NCBI GenBank assembly: GCA_937873655.1
Contig: CALMYQ010000021.1
Location: forward strand, 99,157-163,156
Length of the DNA: 64,000 bases
Direction: 5' to 3'
DNA from: an uncultured Lewinella sp.
GTDB taxonomy: Bacteria; Bacteroidota; Bacteroidia; Chitinophagales; Saprospiraceae
This document shows positions 52,390-62,401 of this stretch, in pieces; the first letter of the stretch is position 1; every line of letters begins with the position of its first letter. The notes beneath the pieces were generated by a model that saw only the letters and a program-made list of their open reading frames with translations, did not search any database and was not told the DNA's origin. The position numbers and the translations under genes were made by a program.

Positions 52390-54888
52390 ATGAAGTATTT
52401 TTACCTGTTAACCGTCTCCCTACTCACACTGACACCTGCCTTCTGTCAGGTTCAGTCCTTTACCAACAGGGGCATCGGCGGCGGCGGCGCGCTGTTTTCA
52501 CCGGCCATCAGCCCGTACAATCACAACCAGATCTGGATGTCCTGCGACATGACCGAACTGTTCTACACCCAGGACGGCGGCCAAAGCTGGGATTTTTGCG
52601 ATTTCCGCAAATTCACCGCTTTTCAGCAGAGCAAGGTGAATTTCACCTCCAACCCCAAGATCCTTTATGCCTTGCGGATCAACTTCCGCGATGAGATCAC
52701 CTACCCGGTCAAAAGCAATACGGCAGGCGCCGACTGGCAGGCCCTGCCGAGCCCCAACGAGGACGGGCTGAACTACCTTTTTGCAGACCCGAACCGGGCA
52801 GACCGGATTTTGGTCAGCGATTGGCGGCGGTTCTATATTTCCAGCGACAGCGGGCAGACCTATGAGCAGAAATTTGATGACAACCAGGGCAACCTCTATA
52901 TTGCCGGCGTTTACTGGGACAACGACCTGGTTGTCGCCGCTACCAATTACGGGTTGATCGTATCTCATAACGGCGGACAAAGTTTTGCCGTTGAATCCGT
53001 CGGCGGATTGCCGTCCGGCGCGGTGATCGCGGATTTTGCCGCAGCCCGGCAAAACGGCACGATCCGGTTCTATATCGTGACTGCCGACGCCGCCGACATC
53101 TACCCAACGGTCCCCTCCTATGAATATGCCTTCAGCTACGACAACGTGTACCGCCTTGATTACGGCGCCGGAAGCGCATGGCAGCCGCTCGGAAACAACC
53201 TCTCCGGCAACCTCAAATTCACCCGGATAGGCGCTGCCGTCAACAACATCCATACGGTGTATATTGCAGGCACCAATACGGACAATTCTTTCCCTTTGGT
53301 GTATAAATCGACCAATGACGGGGCCGCCTGGTCGGAGGTCTTCCAGACCCAGGGCAACCAGAACATCACAACGGGTTATTGCGGTTTTGCCGGCGATGAG
53401 AACTGGTGGTACGCCGAGGCGCCGATCGGATTTGCCGTAGCCGCTGATGACCCCAACCAGGTCATGTTCACCGATTTCGGCTTTGCCCACAAAAGTTCGG
53501 ACGGCGGCGCTTCCTGGCATCAGCTTTACGTCCGGCCGCAAACCGAAAATCCTGCGGGCGCCGATACCCCGAAGAACGGATATTACGAGGGCAACGGATT
53601 GGAAAACACAAGCGCCTGGCATCTTTGCTGGGTTTCCCCGCTGCAATTGTTCGGCTCCTTTACCGATATCGGAGGCATGGCTTCCGGCGACGGCGGCCTG
53701 ACCTGGTCTTTCGAACGGGTCAACCGGGATATGAATTCCACCTATCAGATCCTTAAAAACCCCGCTGCGGAGGTACTATATGCAGCTACGTCCAGCGTCC
53801 ACGACCTCTACCAGAGCACCTATCTCAACGATGATCGCATCGACGGCGGCAAGGGCAAGATCCTGTTCTCCCAAAACGGCGGCCTGACCTGGAATACCCT
53901 CCACGATTTCGGGCATCCGGTGGTCTGGATGGCCATCGATCCGACCTCGCCGGACATCATGTACGCTTCAGTCGTCCATTCCAGCCAGGGCGGCATCTAC
54001 AAAACGGCTGATTTGAATGAAGGCGCCGCTTCCACCTGGACGAAACTCACCAATCCTCCGCGCACGGAGGGGCACCCGCTGAGCATCCATGTCCTGCCGG
54101 GCGGCAACCTGTTGTGCAGTTATTCCGGCCGCAGGACTTCCAACTTCACAGCAAGTTCAGGCGTCTTTTTCAGCAGCAACGGCGGCCAGAGCTGGCAGGA
54201 CCGCTCCCACCCCGATATGCAGTACTGGACCAAAGACGTGGTGCCCGACCCCGCCGACCCGGCCAACACCTGGTATGCGGCCGTTTTCAGCGGGTGGGGA
54301 GGCGCGGCCAACGACAAAGGCGGGCTGTTCCGAACCAGGAACCAGGGGGTGACCTGGACCCGCATCTCGGATCATTTCAGGGTGGAAAGCATCGGCATCC
54401 ATCCCGGAAATCCGGATATCGCCTACCTGACGACAGAAGATGAAGGACTTTGGTATACCTCAGACCTGCAGGCTGACCACCCGGATTTCCAACAATCGGA
54501 AGGGTATAAATTCCAGCATCCCCTGCGGGTCTTTTTTAATCCGAACAACACGGACGAGGTTTGGGTAACCAGCTTTGGAAACGGCATGAGCCAGGGGATA
54601 GCCGCCCCGAACGCACTGGAAGACCTGATGACCTCTTACAGTGTCGAACTGACGCCGGTACCGGCCGACGAAAAAGCCACCCTGAAGGTCACGGCCTGGG
54701 AAACAACCCGCTTCCGGATCGACCTGTATGCCGCCGACGGCGCGCGCAAGTTTGCCTCCTACGAACAGGTTTATCCGGCCGGCGTAAGCGAACTGGAGAT
54801 CCCGGTCGGGCAGCTGCCCGACGGCCTGTACTACCTGCGGGTCACCGACGGCAGGAATGTCAAAACCCTGAAAATGATCATCCAGTGA
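52390..54888 (+). CDS. Secreted BNR/sialidase-like repeat protein with T9SS sorting domain
   Basis: This 832-residue protein has a signal peptide (MKYFYLLTVSLLTLTPAFCQ), then a run of BNR-type repeats with S-x-DGG-x-(T/S)W wording (TQDGGQSWDF, SSDGGASWHQL, SSNGGQSWQDR). These fit a beta-propeller like sialidases, Vps10 or GH74-type glycosidases. It ends in a type A T9SS sorting domain (SVELTPVPADEKATL to NVKTLKMIIQ). It may be a surface glycosidase, but no catalytic pair is clear. An in-frame start 51 bases upstream would precede the signal and was rejected. Confidence 0.82.
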   Translation: MKYFYLLTVSLLTLTPAFCQVQSFTNRGIGGGGALFSPAISPYNHNQIWMSCDMTELFYTQDGGQSWDFCDFRKFTAFQQSKVNFTSNPKILYALRINFRDEITYPVKSNTAGADWQALPSPNEDGLNYLFADPNRADRILVSDWRRFYISSDSGQTYEQKFDDNQGNLYIAGVYWDNDLVVAATNYGLIVSHNGGQSFAVESVGGLPSGAVIADFAAARQNGTIRFYIVTADAADIYPTVPSYEYAFSYDNVYRLDYGAGSAWQPLGNNLSGNLKFTRIGAAVNNIHTVYIAGTNTDNSFPLVYKSTNDGAAWSEVFQTQGNQNITTGYCGFAGDENWWYAEAPIGFAVAADDPNQVMFTDFGFAHKSSDGGASWHQLYVRPQTENPAGADTPKNGYYEGNGLENTSAWHLCWVSPLQLFGSFTDIGGMASGDGGLTWSFERVNRDMNSTYQILKNPAAEVLYAATSSVHDLYQSTYLNDDRIDGGKGKILFSQNGGLTWNTLHDFGHPVVWMAIDPTSPDIMYASVVHSSQGGIYKTADLNEGAASTWTKLTNPPRTEGHPLSIHVLPGGNLLCSYSGRRTSNFTASSGVFFSSNGGQSWQDRSHPDMQYWTKDVVPDPADPANTWYAAVFSGWGGAANDKGGLFRTRNQGVTWTRISDHFRVESIGIHPGNPDIAYLTTEDEGLWYTSDLQADHPDFQQSEGYKFQHPLRVFFNPNNTDEVWVTSFGNGMSQGIAAPNALEDLMTSYSVELTPVPADEKATLKVTAWETTRFRIDLYAADGARKFASYEQVYPAGVSELEIPVGQLPDGLYYLRVTDGRNVKTLKMIIQ

Positions 54889-55043
54889 TGTTTTCCATTT
54901 TCGCATCGGCGCGGAGCTTTGATTTTTACAAGTTTTTCTATATTCGTGCGGAATTCCGCAATCCGGACCCCGGCTTCTGATCCGGATCAATTCCCGTAGA
55001 ACCCTCAAATCTTATCATTCAAAACCTAGCGAATCCATAAACT

Positions 55044-56195
55044 ATGAAAAGAAAAATACGAATGGGTATGGTCGGCGGAGGCCGCGGCGCCTTCATCGGC
55101 GGCGTTCACCGCATGGCGGCCGCCCTCGACGGACAGATCGAACTGGTTTGCGGCGCCTTCAGCAGCGACCCCGCCAAGTCCAGGGCTTCCGGCAGCGACC
55201 TCTTTCTGCCGCCCGAACGCAGCTACGGCAGCTTTGAGGAAATGATCAAAACCGAAAAGACCCTGCCCGCCACCCAGCGGATGGATTTCATTTCGATCGT
55301 CACGCCCAACCACGCCCATTTCGGTCCGGCCAAAATGGCCCTGGAAAACGGGTTCCATGTGGTATGCGACAAACCGTTGTGCTTCTCGATGGAGGAAGCG
55401 CTGGAACTGGAACAACTGGTCAGGGACACGGGCCTCCTTTTTGCCCTCACCCATAACTATACCGGCTATCCGATGGTCAAGCAAGCCCGGGCAATGGTGC
55501 GCAACGGCGAACTCGGCAAGATCCGCAAGGTCGTAGTCGAATACCCGCAGGGTTGGCTGGCCACCCGGGTCGAGGAATCCGGGCAGAAACAGGCCGGCTG
55601 GCGCACCGACCCCAAAAGGTCGGGGATCGCCGGGTGCATGGGCGATATCGGCACCCACGCCGAGAACCTGGCGGAATACATCACCGGGCTTCAGATCAAA
55701 GAGCTCTGCGCCGACCTGACCACCTTTGTGGAGGGCCGCCTCCTGGACGATGACGGCAACGTACTCCTCCGGTTCGATAACGGCGCCAAAGGCATTCTGC
55801 ACGCCAGCCAGATCAGCGTCGGAGAAGAAAACAACCTCAACATCCGGGTCTACGGCGAAAAAGGAGGCCTCGAATGGCGCCAGATGGAGCCGAATACCCT
55901 GCTGGCCAAATGGATGGACAAACCCGTGCAGGTGATCCGGACCGGAGTGGGCGCCTTGTCGCCCGAAGCGCAGGCTCATACCCGCATACCCGCCGGGCAC
56001 CCGGAAGGCTACCTGGAAGCATTCGCCAATATCTATCGCAATTTCGCCCACTGCCTGCAGGCCCGCCTGGAAAACGAGGATCCCGATCCCGTATATCAGG
56101 ATTTCCCTACGGTTTCGGACGGCGTCAGGGGTATGGTATTCATCGATAAGGTGGTCGCCTCCAGCCAGGCAGGCGCCGCATGGATCGGACTCTGA
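55044..56195 (+). CDS. Gfo/Idh/MocA-family oxidoreductase
   Basis: This 383-residue protein begins with the NAD-binding motif [19 protein letters not shown], has the family motif CDKPLCFS (catalytic-type Lys), and shows [14 protein letters not shown] in the C-terminal domain. Such enzymes oxidise sugars or inositols, or modify nucleotide sugars. It starts a run of plus-strand genes that includes the TIM-barrel isomerase-like protein, so a sugar or inositol pathway is likely. Its 3' end runs to the start region of the penicillin-acylase gene. Confidence 0.87.
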   Translation: MKRKIRMGMVGGGRGAFIGGVHRMAAALDGQIELVCGAFSSDPAKSRASGSDLFLPPERSYGSFEEMIKTEKTLPATQRMDFISIVTPNHAHFGPAKMALENGFHVVCDKPLCFSMEEALELEQLVRDTGLLFALTHNYTGYPMVKQARAMVRNGELGKIRKVVVEYPQGWLATRVEESGQKQAGWRTDPKRSGIAGCMGDIGTHAENLAEYITGLQIKELCADLTTFVEGRLLDDDGNVLLRFDNGAKGILHASQISVGEENNLNIRVYGEKGGLEWRQMEPNTLLAKWMDKPVQVIRTGVGALSPEAQAHTRIPAGHPEGYLEAFANIYRNFAHCLQARLENEDPDPVYQDFPTVSDGVRGMVFIDKVVASSQAGAAWIGL

Positions 56196-56278
56196 TCGAT
56201 TTTATTGCCAAACCGAACGCCGATGGGAGGCCGGATTTTAATCCGTCTGCGGTTTGGTTCAGTCAAAAAACAACAAAC

Positions 56279-58357
56279 ATGCAAAGGCTATTCATTCTTA
56301 TTTTATTGCTTACATCGTTCGCCGGCTCTCTACGCGCGCAGGACCGGAATGCATCGACCGATATCTTCTGGGATACCTGGGGCGTGCCGCACATTTATGC
56401 CCCCAACGACGAACAATTGTTTTACGCGTTCGGATGGGCGCAGATGCAAAGCCACGGCAACCTCATTCTTGAACTGTATGGAAAATCCAGGGGAAAAGCG
56501 GCCTCCTACTGGGGTGAAAAATACCTCCAGAATGATATCCTGGTCAACACCATGGGATTCCCGAAACTGGCCGAAGAATGGTACGAACAACAAGAGGGCC
56601 CCTGGAAGAAAAACTACAGCGCATTCGTCAAAGGCATGAACGCCTACGCCAACGCTCACCTGGACTCGCTGGACGCCGGCAAGCGGGTCGTGCTGCCCCT
56701 CGAACCCAAGGACGTCATCCAACACTATCTGTTTGTGATCTACGCGGATTTTGTGGGCGGCGGCGATCTCGGACAGGCGCAACGGTGGGGCGAACGCGGA
56801 TCCAATACATGGGCCATCGCTCCGTCAAAGTCGGAAAACGGCCACGCCATGCTGGTCCAGAACCCGCACCTGCCCTGGGAAGACGAATTCCTGTTCTATG
56901 AAGCGCACCTGAATACGCCGGGGCACAATATCTACGGCGCAACAGTGGTCGGTTTTCCGACCATCGGTATCGGATTCAACGAAAACCTGGGCTGGAGCCA
57001 TACCAACAACACCATCGATAATTCGGACCTGTACGAACTGGAGCTTACCGAAAACGGATATATGCTGGACGGCGCCGAAAAAGCCTTTGACAGCTCAACG
57101 GTTCAGATCGAAGTAAAAAACAGCGACGGATCGAAACGCATGCAGGATATTCAGGTCCTGCGCTCCGTTCAGGGGCCGGTAATCAAGAAGTCCGGAAATA
57201 AAGCGCTGGCCATCCGAATGCCGGGGTACGACCGCCCATTTGCAGCCGTTGAGTGGTGGCAAATGGCATCCGCTTCGAGCTTTGATGAGTTCGAAACCGC
57301 GCTGAAGGCCGTCCAGATCCCGTTCTTCAACGTCATGTATGCCGACAAGGCCGGCAATATTTTCTACCTGTTCAACGGACAGGTCCCCAAACGGGCCAGC
57401 GGCGACTGGGCCTTCTGGCACAACATCATTCCGGGCAATAAATCGGAATACGTCTGGACGGATGTCCACCCGTATGAAGACCTGCCCAAGATCAAAAATC
57501 CCGAACAGGGCTGGTTGCAGAATGCCAACGATCCGCCCTGGACGAGTACCTTCCCGATGAAGCTCGATCCGAAGAAATTCCCGCCCTATATGTCCCCCGT
57601 CGAAATGGGGTTCCGGCCCCAGCGGTCGGTCCGGATGCTGGATGAGGATAAATCGATCACCTTTGACGAATTGGTGGAATACAAGTTGTCGACCCGGATG
57701 GAACTCGCCGACCGCATCCTGGACGACCTGTTTGCCGCCATCGACGACAAATCAAGCGACCTGGCCAAAGAAGCCAAGACCGTTCTGGAAAATTGGGACC
57801 GGGAGGCCGACAACGACAGCAAAGGCGCCCTGCTCTTTTACAACTGGGCCCGCAAAATGCGCTTCTGGAACCAGGCCACCTTCAAAACGCCCTGGAGCCT
57901 GGCGGAGGCCCGCACCACACCCGACGGATTGGCGGATCCCGCCGCTGCCGTAAAAACGCTGGAGGAAGCCGCCAATGAGATCAAGACCAATTACGGCAGC
58001 CTGGATATCCCCTGGGGAGACGTCTACCGGATACAATACAACGGCCTCGACCTGCCCGGCAACGGCGCCGACGGATCGGTGGGCGTATTCCGGGTAGCCT
58101 GGCCGGGCGGCATGGAAAACGGAAAAATGAAGATCGGCGGCGGCGATTCCTGGGTTTCCGTTATTGAGTTCGGGGATAAGGTCCGGGCTAAGGTATTGCT
58201 CAGCTACGGCAACTCCACGCAGCGCAAAAGCCCGCACAACGGCGATCAGTTGAAGCTGTTCTCCGAAAAGCAACTGCGGGATGCCTGGATCTACCGCGAG
58301 GATGTGGTCCGGCATATGGAGAAGAGCGAAACGCTGGGCAAAGTGCCGAAGGATTGA
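56279..58357 (+). CDS. Penicillin acylase-family Ntn hydrolase
   Basis: This 692-residue protein has a signal peptide (MQRLFILILLLTSFAGSLRA). The catalytic Ser175 is in GERGSNTWAIAP, the first residue of the beta subunit after self-cleavage. The family pattern continues with DTWGVPHIYAPNDEQLFYAF, NPHLPWEDEFLFYEAHL and WSHTNNTIDN. It acts in the periplasm on acylated amines such as acyl-homoserine lactones, penicillins or acyl peptides; the substrate is not known. The upstream in-frame ATG at 56180 would add 33 residues before the signal and was rejected. Confidence 0.86.
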   Translation: MQRLFILILLLTSFAGSLRAQDRNASTDIFWDTWGVPHIYAPNDEQLFYAFGWAQMQSHGNLILELYGKSRGKAASYWGEKYLQNDILVNTMGFPKLAEEWYEQQEGPWKKNYSAFVKGMNAYANAHLDSLDAGKRVVLPLEPKDVIQHYLFVIYADFVGGGDLGQAQRWGERGSNTWAIAPSKSENGHAMLVQNPHLPWEDEFLFYEAHLNTPGHNIYGATVVGFPTIGIGFNENLGWSHTNNTIDNSDLYELELTENGYMLDGAEKAFDSSTVQIEVKNSDGSKRMQDIQVLRSVQGPVIKKSGNKALAIRMPGYDRPFAAVEWWQMASASSFDEFETALKAVQIPFFNVMYADKAGNIFYLFNGQVPKRASGDWAFWHNIIPGNKSEYVWTDVHPYEDLPKIKNPEQGWLQNANDPPWTSTFPMKLDPKKFPPYMSPVEMGFRPQRSVRMLDEDKSITFDELVEYKLSTRMELADRILDDLFAAIDDKSSDLAKEAKTVLENWDREADNDSKGALLFYNWARKMRFWNQATFKTPWSLAEARTTPDGLADPAAAVKTLEEAANEIKTNYGSLDIPWGDVYRIQYNGLDLPGNGADGSVGVFRVAWPGGMENGKMKIGGGDSWVSVIEFGDKVRAKVLLSYGNSTQRKSPHNGDQLKLFSEKQLRDAWIYREDVVRHMEKSETLGKVPKD

Positions 58358-58402
58358 TGGGGTGAAAATTCAAAACCGGTTAAAAATCATAAAAACACTT
58401 AA

Positions 58403-59455
58403 ATGAAAACCATAAAGGGACCCGCCATTTTCCTGGCGCAATTCATGGGCGATCAACCGCCTTTCAACAGTCTGGACAGCATTTGCAAATACATGGCCGG
58501 CCTCGGCTACAAAGGGGTGCAGATCCCTACCTGGGACGACCGGCTTATCGACCTGCAGAAAGCGGCTGAAAGCAAAACCTACTGCGACGAACTCAAAGGC
58601 CGGGTTGCTGCCCACGGCCTGGAGATCACCGAGCTTTCCACCCACCTTCAGGGGCAATTGGTGGCCGTCCATCCGGCGTATGACAGCATGTTTGACGGAT
58701 TCGCGCCCGCTGCGGTCCACGGCAATTCCAAAGCCAGAACCGAATGGGCCGTCCAGCAACTGAAATGGGCCGCAAAAGCCAGCCGGAACCTGGGCCTCGA
58801 CGCGCACGTTACCTTCAGCGGCGCGCTGCTGTGGCCATTCATGTACCCGTGGCCCCAACGCCCTGCCGGTCTGGTGGAAATGGGCTTCAAGGAACTGGCG
58901 GCGCGCTGGAAGCCCATCCTGGATGTATTCGACGAACAGGGCGTTGATGCCTGCTACGAACTCCACCCGGGTGAGGACCTCCACGACGGCATATCCTTCG
59001 AAATGTTCGTGGAGGAATTGAAAGGCCACCCGAGGGCCTGCATCAATTACGACCCGAGCCATTTTATCCTGCAGGCGCTCGATTATCTCGAATTCATCGA
59101 TCTGTACCACGACCGCATCAAAGCGTTCCATGTAAAGGATGCCGAATTCAACCCCACAGGCCGGCAGGGCGCTTACGGCGGCTTCCAGGGGTGGGTCAAC
59201 CGGGCGGGCCGGTTCCGCTCCCTTGGCGACGGTCAGGTGGACTTTATCGGCATTTTCAGCAAACTGAGCCAGTACGACTACGGCTCCTGGGCCGTCCTCG
59301 AATGGGAATGCTGCATCAAGAGCCCGGAACAAGGCGCGGCTGAAGGCGCACCTTTCATCAGCGACCACATCATCCAGGTCACTGAAAAAGCTTTTGACGA
59401 TTTTGCGGGCGGCGGCATAGACGAAGCCGGCAACCGGAAAATACTGGGCCTTTAA
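58403..59455 (+). CDS. Sugar isomerase/epimerase-type TIM-barrel protein
   Basis: This 350-residue protein matches the AP-endonuclease-2/xylose-isomerase-like TIM barrel: KGVQIPTWDDRLIDLQKAAE, ELHPGEDLHDGISFEMFVEE (metal-binding Glu and His), INYDPSHFILQALDYLEF and IKAFHVKDAEFNPTG. It has no signal peptide, so it is cytosolic. It lies downstream of a Gfo/Idh/MocA oxidoreductase, the usual pair in inositol or sugar pathways. Confidence 0.83.
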   Translation: MKTIKGPAIFLAQFMGDQPPFNSLDSICKYMAGLGYKGVQIPTWDDRLIDLQKAAESKTYCDELKGRVAAHGLEITELSTHLQGQLVAVHPAYDSMFDGFAPAAVHGNSKARTEWAVQQLKWAAKASRNLGLDAHVTFSGALLWPFMYPWPQRPAGLVEMGFKELAARWKPILDVFDEQGVDACYELHPGEDLHDGISFEMFVEELKGHPRACINYDPSHFILQALDYLEFIDLYHDRIKAFHVKDAEFNPTGRQGAYGGFQGWVNRAGRFRSLGDGQVDFIGIFSKLSQYDYGSWAVLEWECCIKSPEQGAAEGAPFISDHIIQVTEKAFDDFAGGGIDEAGNRKILGL

Positions 59456-59476
59456 CCTGCAATAAAAAATATTTGA

Positions 59477-59902
59477 ATGAACCCGTCCGAACAGGATAAG
59501 GCGATTCTTGAACAGGCTTACCTGGAAGCGATTTACCAGATTGACGAGCCGCGGATGGCGATGATCCCCGGCGTTGCCAATGAGGTTTTGGTGGACCTGC
59601 TGGAATACCACAGGATCGACAACTGGGCCGTCATTACGGCTGATAATCCGCAATCCGAATTGTTGCCGGATGACGAAAACCTCAAGCGCTACCAGTCCCT
59701 CCGGGAAGAGGTCGAAGCCATGAACCGGATCGCCTTACCCGGTTTCGGACTGGACCGGCACGGCCAATGGCCGCCCGAGCGGAATCTGCTGATCCTGGGG
59801 CTGTCCGGAGAAGAAGCCGCAGCCCTGGGCCGGAAATACGGCCAGCTGGCCATCGTTCGGGGCGGGCCGGAAGGCGCCGGAGAAGTATTGTGGTGCCAAT
59901 AA
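59477..59902 (+). CDS. DUF3293-family protein
   Basis: This 141-residue protein has the DUF3293 pattern: NWAVITADNPQSELLPDDEN, then LPGFGLDRHGQWPPERNLLI and AAALGRKYGQLAIVRG. The role of the family is unknown. It lies 4 bases before the DNA ligase gene, so the two are cotranscribed. No signal peptide is present. Confidence 0.82.
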   Translation: MNPSEQDKAILEQAYLEAIYQIDEPRMAMIPGVANEVLVDLLEYHRIDNWAVITADNPQSELLPDDENLKRYQSLREEVEAMNRIALPGFGLDRHGQWPPERNLLILGLSGEEAAALGRKYGQLAIVRGGPEGAGEVLWCQ

Positions 59903-59906
59903 CGCG

Positions 59907-61487
59907 ATGAAGCGATTTGCCGATCTGTTTGACCGCCTGGACCAGACGACGAAAACCAATGAGAAAGTCGATGCGCTGGCCGGGTACTTCCGGGAAACAA
60001 CAGATGAAGACCGGATGTGGGCCATTGCCCTGCTCAGTCACCGCAGGCCCAAACGGACCGTCAGCACCACCCGGCTGCGGGAATGGGCGGCAGAGAGCGC
60101 GGGATTGCCGCTTTGGCTTTTCGAAGAATCTTACCATGTGGTCGGCGACCTGGCCGAGACCATTGCCCTTACCCTGCCCGAATCCGGGGCTTACAGCGAC
60201 CAATCCCTCACTTACTGGATCAACTATATCCGAAGCCTGGGCGACCTGGAAGAGGCCGAAAAGAAGGGAAAGATCCTTTCTGCCTGGGACCAGCTCGAAA
60301 AGCGGGAGCGCTTCGTATTCAACAAGCTGATCACCGACGGTTTCAGGGTCGGGGTTTCCCAGCTTCTGGTGGTAAGGGCATTGGCCCGGTTCACCGGGAT
60401 CGGGGAAAGCGCAATCGCCCACCGGCTGATGGGCGCATGGAGCCCCGACGATACCCTCTTCAAAGAACTGCTGCTGGCGGACGACCCGGTCGCAGACCTT
60501 TCCAAACCCTACCCGTTTTTCCTGGCTTATCCGTTGGAATCGGCCGTGTCGGACCTCGGTCCGCCCGACGACTGGCAGGCAGAGTACAAGTGGGACGGCA
60601 TCCGGGGGCAGCTCATTGTGCGAAACAGCGAACTCTTCGTCTGGTCGCGCGGAGAGGAGCTGCTCACCGATAAATTCCCGGAATACCATAGCCTGGCTTC
60701 AGCGCTGCCCGACGGTACGGTACTGGACGGCGAAATCCTGCCGTTCAGGGACGGCACGCCGCTGCCGTTCGGTGTGCTCCAGACCCGGATCGGCCGGAAG
60801 AACCTCACCCGCAAACACCTGGAATCAGCGCCCGTCATCTGCATGGCCTACGACCTGCTGGAATGGGGCGGCCGCGATATCCGCGAGCAACCGCTTGCCG
60901 AACGGCGGAAATTGCTCGAAAACCTGCTGGCAACCACCCCGGATCAACCCGTGCTCCGCATATCGCCGGTCATCGGGTTTGACCATTGGGGCAACCTCGG
61001 GGAGATTCGCGAAAAAGCCCGCGACGAAGGCAGCGAAGGCATCATGCTCAAACGGAAGGATTCGCCCTACCGCGCGGGTAGAAAAAAAGGCGACTGGTGG
61101 AAATGGAAAGTGGACCCGCTGACGGTGGATGCCGTCATGATCTATGCCCAGCGCGGACACGGCCGCAGGGCCAACCTGTACACCGATTTCACTTTTGCGG
61201 TATGGGACGGCGACCAGCTGGTGCCGTTTACCAAGGCTTATTCCGGGTTGACGGACGCCGAGTTTGGCGAGTTGACCGCCTGGGTCAATAAACATACCCT
61301 GGAACGGTTCGGGCCGGTGCGCAGCGTGACCCCGTTCCACGTTTTCGAGATCGCTTTTGAAGGCATTCAGGAATCTTCCCGCCACAAAAGCGGGGTGGCG
61401 TTGCGTTTTCCGAGGATGTTGCGGTGGCGAAAGGATAAAAAAGCAGAAGAGGCCAATACGCTGGCGGATCTGAAGGCATTGCTGTAA
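59907..61487 (+). CDS. ATP-dependent DNA ligase
   Basis: This 526-residue protein has an N-terminal helical DNA-binding domain (about residues 1-200) and the nucleotidyltransferase core with the adenylation Lys228 in EYKWDGIRG. The other ligase motifs follow: LDGEILPF, a central SEGIMLKRKDSPYRAGRKKG and KWKVDPLTVDAVMIYAQRG. It seals nicks using ATP and belongs to the bacterial LigB/LigC-like group, which often goes with a ligase-linked exonuclease and helicase; neither is next to it here. Confidence 0.88.
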   Translation: MKRFADLFDRLDQTTKTNEKVDALAGYFRETTDEDRMWAIALLSHRRPKRTVSTTRLREWAAESAGLPLWLFEESYHVVGDLAETIALTLPESGAYSDQSLTYWINYIRSLGDLEEAEKKGKILSAWDQLEKRERFVFNKLITDGFRVGVSQLLVVRALARFTGIGESAIAHRLMGAWSPDDTLFKELLLADDPVADLSKPYPFFLAYPLESAVSDLGPPDDWQAEYKWDGIRGQLIVRNSELFVWSRGEELLTDKFPEYHSLASALPDGTVLDGEILPFRDGTPLPFGVLQTRIGRKNLTRKHLESAPVICMAYDLLEWGGRDIREQPLAERRKLLENLLATTPDQPVLRISPVIGFDHWGNLGEIREKARDEGSEGIMLKRKDSPYRAGRKKGDWWKWKVDPLTVDAVMIYAQRGHGRRANLYTDFTFAVWDGDQLVPFTKAYSGLTDAEFGELTAWVNKHTLERFGPVRSVTPFHVFEIAFEGIQESSRHKSGVALRFPRMLRWRKDKKAEEANTLADLKALL

Positions 61488-61493
61488 AACGCA

Positions 61494-61525
61494 GGAAGGT
61501 CAAGCCATCAAAGACTTGACCTTCC
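61494..61525. terminator. Terminator between the DNA ligase and the ECF sigma gene
   Basis: GGAAGGTCAAG (61494-61504) and CTTGACCTTCC (61515-61525) form an 11-bp perfect stem with a 10-base loop, followed by TTTAC on the plus strand. It lies 6 bases after the ligase stop. It can also end the minus-strand sigma message, whose gene ends 69 bases away. Confidence 0.72.
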
Positions 61526-61594
61526 TTTACCGCTTAATGATCCCGATATATAACGCCGGCAAACTTGCCGGTATTATCGCAATCCGATAAAAAA

Positions 61595-62143
61595 TTATGC
61601 TCTGCGTTCTTTTGAAGCCGAAAAGAACATTTTTTGCAGTTTTTTCCGTGCAAAAAAGATCCGGCTCTTGATGGTACCCAGCGGAGAATCCAGTTCTTCC
61701 GCGATTTCGTCGTACTTGTAGCCCTCAAACGCCATCATGAAGGGCTTCCGGAAGTCTTCGGGAAGCTGATCGACCATCCCCATGAGCTCACCCATGGTTA
61801 CGGTCTCCTCACCGTCGTTTTCAACCAGCCGGTCCCCGCTATTGATGTAATAGTTGTTGGGGGTCTGGTCGATGATGAGGTTGCGGCGCACTTTTTTCCG
61901 GTAATTGTTGATGAAGATATTCCGCATAATGGTCACGGCCCAGGCCTTGAAATTGGTCCCCTGGTTGTATTTGTCGGCGTTCGTGATGATCCTCAAAGCC
62001 GTGTCCTGATATAAGTCTTCAGCATCATCGAGATTACCTGTCAATTTGAGAGAAAAGGCGCGCAAAGAACTACTAATGCGTTCGAGTTGTTCTTGCATTT
62101 GGTTTTGCATTGCGTAGATCATGTCGGTGATATTGTTTTGCAA
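61595..62143 (-). CDS. ECF-type RNA polymerase sigma factor
   Basis: This 182-residue protein has sigma region 2 (LTGNLDDAEDLYQDTALRI, then WAVTIMRNIFINNYRKK) and region 4 (PFMMAFEGYKYDEIAEELDS, then PLGTIKSRIFFARKKLQ). It directs transcription to a small regulon. No anti-sigma gene is visible next to it. A -7 TAAATTTG (62161-62154) lies very near the first ATG, so the true start may be one of the Met codons 21 to 45 bases later. Confidence 0.85.
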   Translation of the reverse strand: MQNNITDMIYAMQNQMQEQLERISSSLRAFSLKLTGNLDDAEDLYQDTALRIITNADKYNQGTNFKAWAVTIMRNIFINNYRKKVRRNLIIDQTPNNYYINSGDRLVENDGEETVTMGELMGMVDQLPEDFRKPFMMAFEGYKYDEIAEELDSPLGTIKSRIFFARKKLQKMFFSASKERRA

Positions 62144-62153
62144 TTATTTTTTA

Positions 62154-62161
62154 CAAATTTA
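62154..62161 (-). promoter_or_regulatory. -7 element TAAATTTG before the sigma factor gene
   Basis: TAAATTTG on the minus strand fits TAnnTTTG. It would leave a leader of only about 4 bases before the first Met codon of the sigma gene, or about 25 to 45 bases before later Met codons. Confidence 0.4.
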
Positions 62162-62401
62162 ATGTATAGACATCTTTTTTGCAAAAAAAATTATCTATTT
62201 AGAATGAATTCAGCAAAAATAGTGCCTGAACTGTCCGCCTGACACCATGTCAGGCCTCAAATGTTAAAATTTTTAACAGTTTTAAACTAAACTAAACAGC
62301 AAGTGTATATTAGTAATGTACGTGGTTTCGGTGATGTGTGGTTTCAGGTAACTCCCGGACCCTCGGAGAGGACGAATGCAGGATAACAAAAATAAAGACT
62401 G

